A stretch of DNA of 64,000 nt, taken from NCBI RefSeq assembly GCF_000717335.1, contig NZ_JNYZ01000022.1:1-64000 (forward strand), written 5' to 3'. The notes under the pieces were generated by a model. It was given only the letters and a program-made list of their open reading frames with translations, was not told the DNA's origin and did not search any database. The stretch comes from Amycolatopsis jejuensis (lineage in GTDB: Bacteria; Actinomycetota; Actinomycetes; Mycobacteriales; Pseudonocardiaceae). Position numbers and translations under genes: made by a program. Each line of letters starts with the position of its first letter. The stretch's first letter is position 1. Below are positions 25,613 to 33,924 of the stretch, in pieces.

Positions 25613-25763
25613 GTGCTCCCCGCGGACGCGGGGATGATCCGTCTCGCCCGTCCGACGCGATCCCGGCGAGCGCGTGCCCCCCGCGGACGCGGGGATGATC
25701 CGGACAACAACCGGAAGGCGAGGCGAGGGTGACCGTGCTCCCCACGGATGCGGGGATGGCCCG
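25613..25763 (+). CRISPR. Orphan three-repeat type I-E CRISPR array
   Basis: Three 29-nt repeats at 25613-25641, 25674-25702 and 25735-25763 give an exact 61-nt period with two 32-nt spacers (25642-25673, 25703-25734). The repeat is GTGCTCCCCGCGG followed by ACGCGGGGATGATCCG, the actinobacterial I-E type. Repeat 2 differs by one base; repeat 3 by four, as expected for the leader-distal end. No cas gene is in the window, so any activity needs Cas proteins from elsewhere. Confidence 0.88.
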
Positions 25764-26122
25764 TCGCTGAGAAAGGCCAGATCCCCGAGGGACACGTGCA
25801 AGGTGCCGACTCATGCAGCATCGGATGCGTACAGAACCACCGGTCCGGCGGGTTGTCGACACCCACGGAACACGACCGCTTCCGGGCGCTGGGTGCCGGA
25901 AACCGGCGGCACCGCCGCACCGTCACCGGCATCTCCGGAACGGTCGACACACCCACGCGGCCTACCTCCACTCCGAATGCCGCACCGCCTTCCGGTCGCA
26001 GAGCTGCGCGGTACCCACCTCGGTGGCACCGGTGCTGTCAACACCAGCACACCTTCCGCCTGGTAACCCCACCGCCGCCCCGCCAGCCTGGGGATCACCC
26101 GAATTCGCCCGGAAGGACGTCG
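25764..26122. other. Spacer between CRISPR array and oxidoreductase gene
   Basis: 359 nt with no further CRISPR repeat at the expected 61-nt step and no convincing gene. An in-frame extension of the downstream oxidoreductase runs through it but lacks domain content, and the real ribosome site is at 26111. Confidence 0.5.
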
Positions 26123-26509
26123 ATGATCCCGACCTCGCACCATGACCTGCTGATCGGCCGCAGTGTTGCCCTGAGCACCGTCAACGATGACGGCACAGTC
26201 CAGACCACCGCGGTGTGGGTCGACCTCGGCGACGACGGCATCCTTCGCACCTCCTTGGCAAAAGCCCGGGTCAAGTACCGCAACCTGCGCAAACGTCCCC
26301 AAGCCACGGTCTTCTCCCTGTCCCCGGAGGACCAGTTCCACACGATCGAGATCCGCGCCGAGGTGGCGTTCGCCGCTGATCCGGGGCTCATGTTCTTCAG
26401 CCGGTTGCTCGCCCCGTACGGGCAGACGCTCGAGACCTTCGCAGCTCAAGCGGCCGAAGACCGGGAGACCGTCATCTTCCGCCCAAGCCGGATCCGCACG
26501 TCGGCCTAG
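26123..26509 (+). CDS. PPOX-class flavin/F420-dependent oxidoreductase
   Basis: A 128-residue split-barrel protein of the pyridoxamine-phosphate-oxidase-like family; the segment TTAVWVDLGDDGILRTSLAKARVKYRNLRKRP matches actinobacterial F420-dependent members over residues 28-59. GGAAGGA at 26111-26117 sets ATG 26123. Such enzymes reduce quinones, biliverdin or other small compounds with F420H2. It stands alone. Confidence 0.85.
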   Translation: MIPTSHHDLLIGRSVALSTVNDDGTVQTTAVWVDLGDDGILRTSLAKARVKYRNLRKRPQATVFSLSPEDQFHTIEIRAEVAFAADPGLMFFSRLLAPYGQTLETFAAQAAEDRETVIFRPSRIRTSA

Positions 26510-26621
26510 CACACCAATTCGGGGGTGGTGGGTTTGTCCCGAACACCCGACTCTGTGGCCGTCCGGAACGTCGCCGCTGCTCAGGCGGGGGTCGTTCATC
26601 CGACGATCATGAGGAGACAGC

Positions 26622-27920
26622 GTGGTCTCGTCGTCCACCAGCCAGCAGAGCATGGGCCGCATCGCCGTGGCCAGCCTGGTCGGTACCACCGTGGAGTTCT
26701 ACGACTTCTTCATCTTCGGCACGGCTGCCGCGCTGGTCTTCAGCAGCAGCTTCTTCCCGGCCATGGGACCGGCGGCGGGAACGCTCGCGGCACTGGCCAC
26801 GTTCGGGGTCGCGTTCGTCGCGCGGCCGTTCGGTTCGATCTTGTTCGGGCATTTCGGTGACCGGATGGGCCGGAAGACGACCCTGGTCGTCACGTTGCTG
26901 CTGATGGGGCTCGCGACCGTCGCGATCGGGTTGCTGCCGACCGCGGCGTCCATCGGTGCCGCCGCCCCGATCCTGCTGGTCGTGTTCCGGTTGTGCCAGG
27001 GCCTCGCGGTGGGCGGGGAGTGGGCCGGTGCCGTGCTGCTGGCCGCCGAACACGCCCCTCCGACGCGCCGCGGCAAGTACGCGATCTTCCCGCAGCTGGG
27101 TCCGTCGCTGGCGTTCGTGCTGGCCAGCGGCACTTTCCTGATCACGAGCCTCACCCTCAGCAAGGAGCAGTTCGCGTCCTTCGGCTGGCGGATCCCGTTC
27201 CTGGCCAGCGCGCTGCTCGTGCTGCTCGGGCTGTACGTGCGGATGAAGATCGAGGAGACCCCAGCGTTCACCGACCTCGCCGCGACGAAAGCCCGCGTGC
27301 CGCTCTTCGAGGTCGCCCGCCGTCAGCCGCGCGAGGTGCTGCTGGCCGCCGGGTCGGTCACGATGCTGTTCTCGTTCTTCTACATCGGCGTGACGTTCCT
27401 GACCGCGTACGGCACCAACACCCTCCAGCTCGGCAAACCGGCCGTCCTGATGATCGGCATCCTCGGCGGATTGTGCTTTGCCGCCACCACGATCATGTCC
27501 GGCCTGCTGTGCGACCGCGTCGGCCGTCGCCGGGTCACCACGGTGGCCAACGCCGCCGCGATCGCCTGGGCGCTGGTGTTGTTCCCGGTGCTCAGCATCG
27601 GGACGCCGCTGGCGTTCGCGATCGGGATGTGCGTGACGCTGGGCCTGGTCGGCGTCGCGTACGGCCCGGCCGGCGCGCACCTGCCGGAGCTCTTCCAGGC
27701 GCGCTACCGCTACACCGGCGCCGGGCTGGCGTACAACCTGGCGGGCGTCCTCGGCGGGGCGGTGCCGCCGCTGGCCGCCGCGTGGCTGATCGAGTCGTTC
27801 GGCAACGGCGCCATCGGCCTCTACCTCGCCGCGATGGCCGTGCTGAGCCTCGCGTGCTCGATCGCACTACGCGAGACCCGCGAGGTCGCGATGGCGGAAC
27901 CGACCGTGCAGCCGACCTGA
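26622..27920 (+). CDS. MHS-family MFS transporter (metabolite:proton symporter)
   Basis: A 432-residue 12-helix transporter with the family hallmarks GTTVEFYDFFIFGTAAAL near residue 20 and GHFGDRMGRK in the loop after helix 2. The family (ShiA, ProP, KgtP) imports shikimate, betaine or carboxylic acids by proton symport. The start is GTG 26622 after AGGAG. A strong terminator follows. The substrate cannot be read from the sequence. Confidence 0.88.
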   Translation: MVSSSTSQQSMGRIAVASLVGTTVEFYDFFIFGTAAALVFSSSFFPAMGPAAGTLAALATFGVAFVARPFGSILFGHFGDRMGRKTTLVVTLLLMGLATVAIGLLPTAASIGAAAPILLVVFRLCQGLAVGGEWAGAVLLAAEHAPPTRRGKYAIFPQLGPSLAFVLASGTFLITSLTLSKEQFASFGWRIPFLASALLVLLGLYVRMKIEETPAFTDLAATKARVPLFEVARRQPREVLLAAGSVTMLFSFFYIGVTFLTAYGTNTLQLGKPAVLMIGILGGLCFAATTIMSGLLCDRVGRRRVTTVANAAAIAWALVLFPVLSIGTPLAFAIGMCVTLGLVGVAYGPAGAHLPELFQARYRYTGAGLAYNLAGVLGGAVPPLAAAWLIESFGNGAIGLYLAAMAVLSLACSIALRETREVAMAEPTVQPT

Positions 27921-27922
27921 CC

Positions 27923-27963
27923 GTTCGTGACGGGTCCTTGCCTGGCGAGGACCCGTCACGAAC
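27923..27963. terminator. Bidirectional terminator, perfect 16-bp stem
   Basis: GTTCGTGACGGGTCCT at 27923-27938 pairs perfectly with 27948-27963 around a 9-nt loop. It lies 2 nt after the MHS transporter stop and includes the stop codon of the convergent SDR, so it can end both transcripts. Confidence 0.85.
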
Positions 27964-28819
27964 CACTGATCCGGGCGGCGGTGATGCGGTCGAGCAGGCG
28001 ATCCGGGAGCAGCCGCGCCAGCCGGGTGAACAACGCCGCATCCCAGCCGATCGTGTAGCGGGTACGCGGTTTTCCCGCGGTCACCGCTTTCGCGATCACC
28101 TGCGCAGCCTGGTCCGCGGATCGGCCGTTCGCCATGTTTGCCGCCGTGTTCGCGTTGGTCGCCTGGAGCAGCGGCCCGTAGCGCTCCTGCTGTTCCGGGG
28201 ACATCGCGGCCGCGAGCCGGTCGGTCTCGGCGATCGCCCGGCCGCCGATCGCCGTGCGGACCGCGCCGGGCTCGACGACCACGACGTGCATGCCCAGCGG
28301 CGCCACTTCCCGCCGCAGTGCGTCGCTGACCGCCTCGAGCGCGAACTTGGTACCCGAGTACGGACCGCACGTGGCCAGTGCGACCTTTCCCCCGATCGAA
28401 CTGATGTTGACCACGCGGCCGGAGTGCCGCAGGAGGGCAGGCAGCAGGGCCTGGGTGACGGCGATCTGGCCGAACAGGTTCACCTCGAACGTCCGGCGCC
28501 ATTCGTCCAGCGGCAGGGTCTCGAACGGGGCGGTGACGGAGATCGCCGCATTGTTCACCAGCGCCCGCAACGCGCCCGGCCACTCGGCGATCCGCGCGGC
28601 CAGGTCGGCGATGTGCTCGGGCTTGGTGACGTCGAGGATGACCGGCTCGACGCCAGGAGCCCGGATCGCGTCGGCGTCCTGGTCACGCCGCACTCCGGCG
28701 AGGACGTGGAATCCCCGGCGGGCCAGCTCCCTGGCGCTGGCCGCGCCCAACCCGGTCGAGGCGCCCGTGACGACGACGCAGGACTGCGTTTCAGCCGACG
28801 TGGTCACTGGACGACGCAT
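27956..28819 (-). CDS. Short-chain dehydrogenase/reductase (classical SDR)
   Basis: A 287-residue oxidoreductase with cofactor motif TGASTGLG near residue 18, NNAA near 90 and the YSGTK active site near 155. The long C-terminal tail (after residue 220) resembles steroid/retinol-type SDRs. It overlaps the upstream 109-residue gene by about 29 nt at its first possible start; a GTG at 28807 is an alternative. It ends a three-gene operon with nitroreductase. Confidence 0.87.
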   Translation of the reverse strand: MRRPVTTSAETQSCVVVTGASTGLGAASARELARRGFHVLAGVRRDQDADAIRAPGVEPVILDVTKPEHIADLAARIAEWPGALRALVNNAAISVTAPFETLPLDEWRRTFEVNLFGQIAVTQALLPALLRHSGRVVNISSIGGKVALATCGPYSGTKFALEAVSDALRREVAPLGMHVVVVEPGAVRTAIGGRAIAETDRLAAAMSPEQQERYGPLLQATNANTAANMANGRSADQAAQVIAKAVTAGKPRTRYTIGWDAALFTRLARLLPDRLLDRITAARISGS

Positions 28820-29120
28820 CGGCCGCGGCGATGTTGCGGCGCTTCGCTTCGGCCACGAACTTCGCCGAGATCTCGTCGGCCCAGACGGTGAATTTCGCCG
28901 GATCCGAGATCATCGAAATGCTGTTCTCGTTCACCGATTTCCGGGAATCCGACACGAAATCGTCCGGCTGCCCGAATTCCTCCAGGATGGCGAGCAGCTT
29001 GCCGCCCCACATGGAAACCCGCCAGGCCGCGTGGATTCGCGGCTCCAGCTGCAATGTCGGCGCGGCTGCGAACATCGCGGCGACGACTTCGAAAAGGCGC
29101 TCTTCGATTTTCGCGTCCAT
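28791..29120 (-). CDS. Conserved-looking 109-residue protein, unknown function
   Basis: No domain recognised. The protein is amphipathic and helical, with WRVSMWGGKLLAILEEFG near residues 33-50, and lacks signal peptide, membrane segments and Cys motifs. Its ATG at 29120 overlaps the nitroreductase stop (TGATG) and it overlaps the SDR start, so it is translationally coupled on both sides, which is good evidence that it is real. It may be a subunit or accessory factor of one of these enzymes. Confidence 0.7.
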   Translation of the reverse strand: MDAKIEERLFEVVAAMFAAAPTLQLEPRIHAAWRVSMWGGKLLAILEEFGQPDDFVSDSRKSVNENSISMISDPAKFTVWADEISAKFVAEAKRRNIAAADASSSDHVG

Positions 29121-29710
29121 CAGCTCTGCACCTCGTACGGCGTGTGGAAACTGTTGTGGTGAATGGCCGGGCGGAAGTGCGCACCGCGCGCGTTCGGGAC
29201 CCTCGGCTTTTCGATCGGGTACCCGATCACGACGGTGGCATCCGGCCGGACGTGCTCCGGGATGTCGAAGAGCTCCCGCACCGCGGCCTCGGACCAGCTC
29301 GTGATCGTGCAGGTGCCGAGGTCGAGCTGGCGGGCCATCAGGCCGAGGTGCGCCAGCGCGGCACCGGTGTCGATCCGCGAGATGCCGTCGCCCGCAACGT
29401 TGTCGACCTCGACCGCCCCGAGGTCCGAGCAATGCACGATGATCAGCGCCGGGTCGACGGTGATCACAAAACCCGGCAGCACCTGCACCGCGGTCTTGAT
29501 GAGCGCCGGATCGTCGACGACGATCAAATGCCGGACGCCCGGCCGCCCCTGTTGTGCGCGGCCCGCCGCCCACAGCAATTTGTCCACGTCTTCCCGCGAA
29601 ACCGGCCGCCCGTCGAACTCACGGAACATCCGGCGTTTGCGCATGGCGAGGTCCAGCTCCACAACCTCTCCTTCGTTCGTTTCCGTTGCTCGGGGAGCAC
29701 TCCTTGCCAT
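29120..29710 (-). CDS. Nitroreductase family protein
   Basis: A 196-residue FMN-dependent NAD(P)H oxidoreductase; RKRRMFREFDGRPVSREDVDKLLWAA at residues 24-49 is the typical FMN-binding N-terminus. The C-terminal GYPIEKPRVP is usual. It is first in the three-gene operon. Nitro compounds, quinones or enones are possible substrates. The following 292 nt up to 30002 hold nothing I can support. Confidence 0.87.
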   Translation of the reverse strand: MARSAPRATETNEGEVVELDLAMRKRRMFREFDGRPVSREDVDKLLWAAGRAQQGRPGVRHLIVVDDPALIKTAVQVLPGFVITVDPALIIVHCSDLGAVEVDNVAGDGISRIDTGAALAHLGLMARQLDLGTCTITSWSEAAVRELFDIPEHVRPDATVVIGYPIEKPRVPNARGAHFRPAIHHNSFHTPYEVQS

Positions 29711-30002
29711 TGTGGATCAACCGCCGGACGGCCGTCCATTGGGAAGAATTCCAGGTGGAATAGGGAAAATCTTCAGTGCTTCGCGTCCGTGTCGTCGCGG
29801 GTGATCACCAGCCACAGGTGCGCAGTACACCGGCCCCGGGTCCCCCGCGAACCGGACGATGCGGGCACTCGGCAATTATCCGCCACTGGCCGAAAAGACT
29901 TGGGCGGAACTCTCGTCACGACCTGCGGAGTTCGACGTCGTCCCGTCCTGCCTCACCGACGACCCGCACCGAACCGCAACGCGGTGCGGGAATACCCCAT
30001 CC

Positions 30003-31208
30003 TCATCGCCGTGGTGAAGGCATTCCCTCGTACGACTTCAACGTGATCGAGTTGGCCGACTTCTGGATCCCGCCCATCATCTTGCCGCCGCCGGGCAGGT
30101 GCGGAAGCAGGCGCATGAACTGGTTGCGCAGCCGAATCCCCCGCCGGGTGCGCGGGGCGAAGCCGTTCGCCCCGCCGGGTGGGCGCTTTCTGTTCTGCCG
30201 CACGTATTCGCGCATTTCGCTGTCGTACCGGGCAAACGCGACGCGATGGTCACCACCGGCTGCCGCCAGTTCGCCTGCCAGCACGTAAGCGCCGACGAGG
30301 GCCATGCTCGTACCCATCCCGAGGGAGCCGCCGAAGGCCGAGTCGCCGAGTAGGACCGTGCGGCCGCGGTACCAGCGGTCGACGCGGACCTCGCCGACCC
30401 GCGCGAAGTACAGGTCGTCGGTGTGCTGCAGCTGGTCGATCAGCGACGGGATTTCCCATCCCGACCCGGCGAACACGTCGGCCAGCAGCGCCTTCTGGCC
30501 CGGCACGTCGTGTGGTTCCCTGGCCAGCTCCGGCGAGACGAACCCGAACAGCGCCCGGATCTCCCCGGTGTTCCCCAGCGGGTACAGCACCGCGACGCGG
30601 CCAGCGACGCCGTTGCCCGCGGGCAGGTTGTACATCACTTCCCAGCCGTCCAGGTCGAGCTCGGTGCGGGCCGGGAAGTACGAGGTGTAGTAGCCCAAGT
30701 CTCGCACGAGTTCCGAGCCTCGCCCGAACGTCAGCGCGCGGACGCCGGAGCCGAGCCCGTCGGCGCCGACCACCAGGTCGAACGATTGCGGTGGCGCGTT
30801 GTCGAAGGTGACCTCACGTTCGGTGATCCCGGTGATCTGGGTGCCGTAGCGGATCTCCACGTCCGCCGCGTCGTGCAGGATCCGCACCAGGTCGCCGCGC
30901 AGGATTTCGAGTTCGGCGACGATCCCGCCCGAGTCCCCGAAATCGTCGCCGGACATGGCTGCCACGCGGTTGCCGTTCTCGTCGAGCCAGGCGATTCCGC
31001 GGGTACCGGTGTGGTGCGCCCGTACGGCGTCCAGGATGCCCATCCGCGTCACCACCTCGCGGGCCGCGCCGCGGATGTCGATCGCCTGCCCGCCGGTCCG
31101 CAGCGCAGTGGCGCGTTCGACCAGCGTGGGCTGGAAGCCGTAGCGGCGCAGCCACACCGCAAGGGAAAGCCCGGCGACACCCGCGCCGGAAATCAGGACA
31201 CTACGCAT
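30003..31208 (-). CDS. FAD-dependent monooxygenase (PHBH/TetX-like)
   Basis: A 401-residue group A flavin monooxygenase: FAD motif GAGVAGLSLAVWL near residue 9, DG motif VVGADGLGSGVR near 155 and the second FAD motif LLGDSAFGGSLGMGTSMAL near 275-295. Such enzymes hydroxylate aromatic rings or inactivate tetracycline/rifampicin-type compounds. ATG 31208 fits MRSVLISGAG; a longer frame crosses the operator. It is divergent from a GntR-TetR regulator that probably controls it. Confidence 0.9.
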   Translation of the reverse strand: MRSVLISGAGVAGLSLAVWLRRYGFQPTLVERATALRTGGQAIDIRGAAREVVTRMGILDAVRAHHTGTRGIAWLDENGNRVAAMSGDDFGDSGGIVAELEILRGDLVRILHDAADVEIRYGTQITGITEREVTFDNAPPQSFDLVVGADGLGSGVRALTFGRGSELVRDLGYYTSYFPARTELDLDGWEVMYNLPAGNGVAGRVAVLYPLGNTGEIRALFGFVSPELAREPHDVPGQKALLADVFAGSGWEIPSLIDQLQHTDDLYFARVGEVRVDRWYRGRTVLLGDSAFGGSLGMGTSMALVGAYVLAGELAAAGGDHRVAFARYDSEMREYVRQNRKRPPGGANGFAPRTRRGIRLRNQFMRLLPHLPGGGKMMGGIQKSANSITLKSYEGMPSPRR

Positions 31209-31301
31209 GTGTACACCGTACGAGCACTTCGATACAGTGTACATTTGCTCTAGTGCACTTGTGTAGGCAAAGCAGCTCGGCGGACGGCCGCACTAGTGCA
31301 C
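31209..31301. promoter_or_regulatory. Divergent operator region with GTGTACA and CTAGTGCAC boxes
   Basis: Contains GTGTACAC at 31209-31216, AGTGTACA at 31236-31243, and a direct repeat CTAGTGCAC at 31250-31258 and 31293-31301. The first box abuts the monooxygenase start codon and the last lies just before the regulator's ribosome site. Palindromic GTGTACAC/AGTGCACT boxes suit a dimeric winged-helix regulator. Confidence 0.6.
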
Positions 31302-31312
31302 CGGGAGGTCTG

Positions 31313-32215
31313 ATGAACGCGCCGTACCAGCGGATCGTGGCGGAGATCCGGGAGCGGATCACGAGCGGGCGGCTGCGCCCGGGCGAGCGTGTCCCGTCGA
31401 CCCGGCGGATCACGCAGGAATGGGGCGTCGCGATGGCCACTGCCACCAAGGTGATCGCCGCCCTGCGCGACGAGGGACTGGTGGATACGAAGCCGGGCGC
31501 GGGAACCGTGGTGCGGGCGAAGGATCGCGCACCTTCCGGCGACCAGAACCTGCAGCGCGCCGACGTCGTACGCGCAGCGATCGCGATCGCCGACGCGGAG
31601 GGCATGTCCGCGGTGTCGATGCGCCGGGTGGCCACCGAGATCGGGGTGGCCACCATGTCGCTGTACCGGCAAGTGTCCGGTAAGGACGATCTGCTGGTCC
31701 TGATGGCGGATCAGGTGGCCGGAGAGGAACCCCTGCCGAGACAACCTCCGCCGCAGTGGCGGGCGAGCCTGGAACTCTCGTCCCGTCTACTGTGGACAGT
31801 CTGCCGCCGCCATCCCTGGGTGGCCGAGGCACTGTCGTTGACGCGGCCCCGGGCCACCCCGAACCTGATGCGCTACTCCGAATGGGTCCTCACGACGCTG
31901 CGCCGCCTGGGGCTCGGCATGGACGACATGATGTACCTCCACCTCAACCTGTTCAGCCACCTCCGCGGCCTTGCCCTCTCGCTGCAGTCGGAAACGCGGG
32001 AACGGCAGGACACCGGCATGACCAACAACGAATGGATGGACACCCAGGTCGCGGAGTTCCGGGAAGTCGTGGCCACCGGGCAGTACCCGACCATGGAGTA
32101 CGTGGTGACCCAGGACTTCGAGCAGGACCTGGACGTCATGTTCGAGTACGGCCTGCGGCTGATTCTCGACGGGCTCGACCGCCAGCTGGCGCGAAGGCCG
32201 CCCGCATCCGGTTGA
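31313..32215 (+). CDS. GntR-TetR hybrid transcriptional regulator
   Basis: A 300-residue protein with two DNA-binding modules: a GntR winged helix at residues 1-70 (IRERITSGRLRPGERVPSTR) and a TetR-type helix-turn-helix at about 78-125 (SAVSMRRVATEIGVATMSLYR), followed by a TetR_C-like ligand domain. GGGAGG at 31303-31308 sets ATG 31313. Hybrids like this occur in actinomycetes but are little studied. It is divergent from the FAD monooxygenase and probably represses it. The 3' end overlaps the convergent membrane-protein gene by 80 nt. Confidence 0.88.
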   Translation: MNAPYQRIVAEIRERITSGRLRPGERVPSTRRITQEWGVAMATATKVIAALRDEGLVDTKPGAGTVVRAKDRAPSGDQNLQRADVVRAAIAIADAEGMSAVSMRRVATEIGVATMSLYRQVSGKDDLLVLMADQVAGEEPLPRQPPPQWRASLELSSRLLWTVCRRHPWVAEALSLTRPRATPNLMRYSEWVLTTLRRLGLGMDDMMYLHLNLFSHLRGLALSLQSETRERQDTGMTNNEWMDTQVAEFREVVATGQYPTMEYVVTQDFEQDLDVMFEYGLRLILDGLDRQLARRPPASG

Positions 32216-32558
32216 CGATGAACGCCGCCGGAACGAGGGCGACCGCACCCGCGACCTGCAGCACCACGAACCACAGCGGCAACGCACCGGGCACACTGCA
32301 GTCGATGGCGACGACCGCGATCGGGACCACGACGGAGATGATGCGCAGCCGGATGAACGCGCCTCGCGAGCCCCGGGCGGCGAGACCGGTGAGCCAATAC
32401 GCGACCACGGCGCTCGCGAACATCCCGCCCGCGCGGCCCCACATGAACCCGCTCACCTCGTACCCGGCGATCGACTCGGCGACAACCGCACCGAGCACCA
32501 CCGCACTGAACCCGCCGTAAACGAGGGCGAGCATCTTCACCTTGTTCAAGCTTTCCAT
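32136..32558 (-). CDS. Four-helix membrane protein, unknown function
   Basis: A 140-residue protein with hydrophobic segments near residues 8-28, 42-60, 68-86 and 95-115, and an Arg-rich tail. No family recognised. ATG 32558 follows GGAAAGGAAGAG. Its last 80 nt overlap the convergent regulator gene, an unusual long tail-to-tail overlap. It is divergent from the histidine kinase gene, so co-regulation is possible. Confidence 0.65.
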   Translation of the reverse strand: MESLNKVKMLALVYGGFSAVVLGAVVAESIAGYEVSGFMWGRAGGMFASAVVAYWLTGLAARGSRGAFIRLRIISVVVPIAVVAIDCSVPGALPLWFVVLQVAGAVALVPAAFIVNRMRAAFAPAGGRARRESAAGRTRT

Positions 32559-32724
32559 TGCTCTTCCTTTCCAGTACCAGGATTTCGACAGTAGAAAAGG
32601 CCCGGACGCGCCGGTATGGGTCTGCCCCCACACGTGGGTGGGTCTGGACCCACTTCCGGCCCGGCGGAGAAGACAGCAGGCCCGACGCGGTGCACAGTGG
32701 ACTTCCGTGAGGGAAAGGCAACTG

Positions 32725-33924
32725 ATGACCGGGTTTCTGCGGGCATGCGCCGTGACGGCGGTCAGCATGCTGGTACCCGGGTGCTGGGCGGCGGCCGTGG
32801 CGCTCGGGATCTGGTGGGGCGCGGCGAACCCGTGGTCGTGGGTCGCGCCCGTCGTGCTCGGGTGTGTCGCGACGGTCGGGCTCGCCCGCCCGGTTTGCCG
32901 GATGTTCCGCGCACTCGTCGCGCGATGGACGGGCACCGTCATCCCTGCCGGGTACCGGGAAGCGCCGCCGGTGGTGCGGATGTCCACCGGGTTCTGGTGG
33001 AACGGGTTCACCTACGAGCGCACCCGCCGGGACGCTCTCCTCGACCAGCAGTGGCGGGTCCGGTGGCGCGACCCGGCCCGCTGGCGCGACGTCCGGTTCG
33101 TCCTGATCGCACCGTTCACCGCGGGCATTGCCGCGGCTGTCCCACCGGCCGGGGTCGTGGTGGCGGTACTCGGGTTCAGCTGGTCCGCGTGGCTGGTCGG
33201 AGTGCTCGGGCTGGTCGTCGGGGTTGGCAGTGCGCCATTCGCCTGGCGGGTCGCCGAGCCGGTGGCCGTCCGGTTTCTGCGGCCGTCCCTCGCGTCTCGC
33301 GTCGAGGAGCTCACGGCCCAGCGCGCGGACGCCACGATCGCACAGGCCGCCGAGATCAGCCGGATCGAGCGGGACCTGCACGACGGGGCGCAGGCTCGGC
33401 TGGTCGCGCTCGGGCTTGCCCTGGCGACCGCGGAGAAACTGATGGAGACCGACCCGGAGCAGGCCAAGGCCCTGCTGAGAGACGCGCGGGCCGGTGCCAC
33501 GACGTCGTTGGCCGAACTCCGCGAGCTCGTCAAGGGGATCTGCCCGCCGGTGCTGACCGAGCGCGGGCTCGTCGACGCGGTGCGCGCGCTCGCGCTGGAC
33601 AGCCCGCTGGAGGTGACCGTGCACGCCGACGTCCCGGGGCGGCTGGAGCAGCCCATCGAATCGGCTGTCTACTTCGGCATCGCCGAACTGCTGACCAACG
33701 CCGTCAAACACGCCGAGGCGACCACGGCGCAGATTACGATCACGCAGGATGACACCCATGTTGTCGCCGAGGTCGAGGACAACGGACACGGCGGAGCCAT
33801 CGAAGGTGGCGGGCTCACCGGCCTGCGCCGCCGCCTCACCGCCTTCGACGGCACCCTCGACCTCACCAGCCCGCCCGGCGGCCCGACCCGCGTCACCATA
33901 GGGGTGCCATGCGCATCGTCATAG
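32725..33924 (+). CDS. NarL-type sensor histidine kinase
   Basis: A 399-residue membrane kinase. The N-terminal half has four hydrophobic segments in two pairs; the HisKA_3 dimerisation domain has the phospho-acceptor His in ERDLHDGAQARL near residue 220, and the ATPase domain follows (ELLTNAVKHAE near 320, DNGHGG near 353). GGGAAAGG at 32711-32718 precedes ATG 32725. It overlaps the response regulator by 16 nt, so the two form one two-component system. The stimulus is unknown. Confidence 0.9.
   Translation: MTGFLRACAVTAVSMLVPGCWAAAVALGIWWGAANPWSWVAPVVLGCVATVGLARPVCRMFRALVARWTGTVIPAGYREAPPVVRMSTGFWWNGFTYERTRRDALLDQQWRVRWRDPARWRDVRFVLIAPFTAGIAAAVPPAGVVVAVLGFSWSAWLVGVLGLVVGVGSAPFAWRVAEPVAVRFLRPSLASRVEELTAQRADATIAQAAEISRIERDLHDGAQARLVALGLALATAEKLMETDPEQAKALLRDARAGATTSLAELRELVKGICPPVLTERGLVDAVRALALDSPLEVTVHADVPGRLEQPIESAVYFGIAELLTNAVKHAEATTAQITITQDDTHVVAEVEDNGHGGAIEGGGLTGLRRRLTAFDGTLDLTSPPGGPTRVTIGVPCASS

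Noticed and set aside
25764..25830. A third spacer and fourth CRISPR repeat
   Set aside because: The position one 61-nt step after repeat 3 (from 25796) does not match the repeat.
25300..25971. Protein-coding frames across the CRISPR array
   Set aside because: The repeated HPRVRGEH-like peptide is just the translated CRISPR repeat.
31873..33789. 638-residue minus-strand frame opposite the histidine kinase
   Set aside because: Low-complexity Arg/Asp/Pro sequence antisense to HisKA_3 and ATPase motifs.
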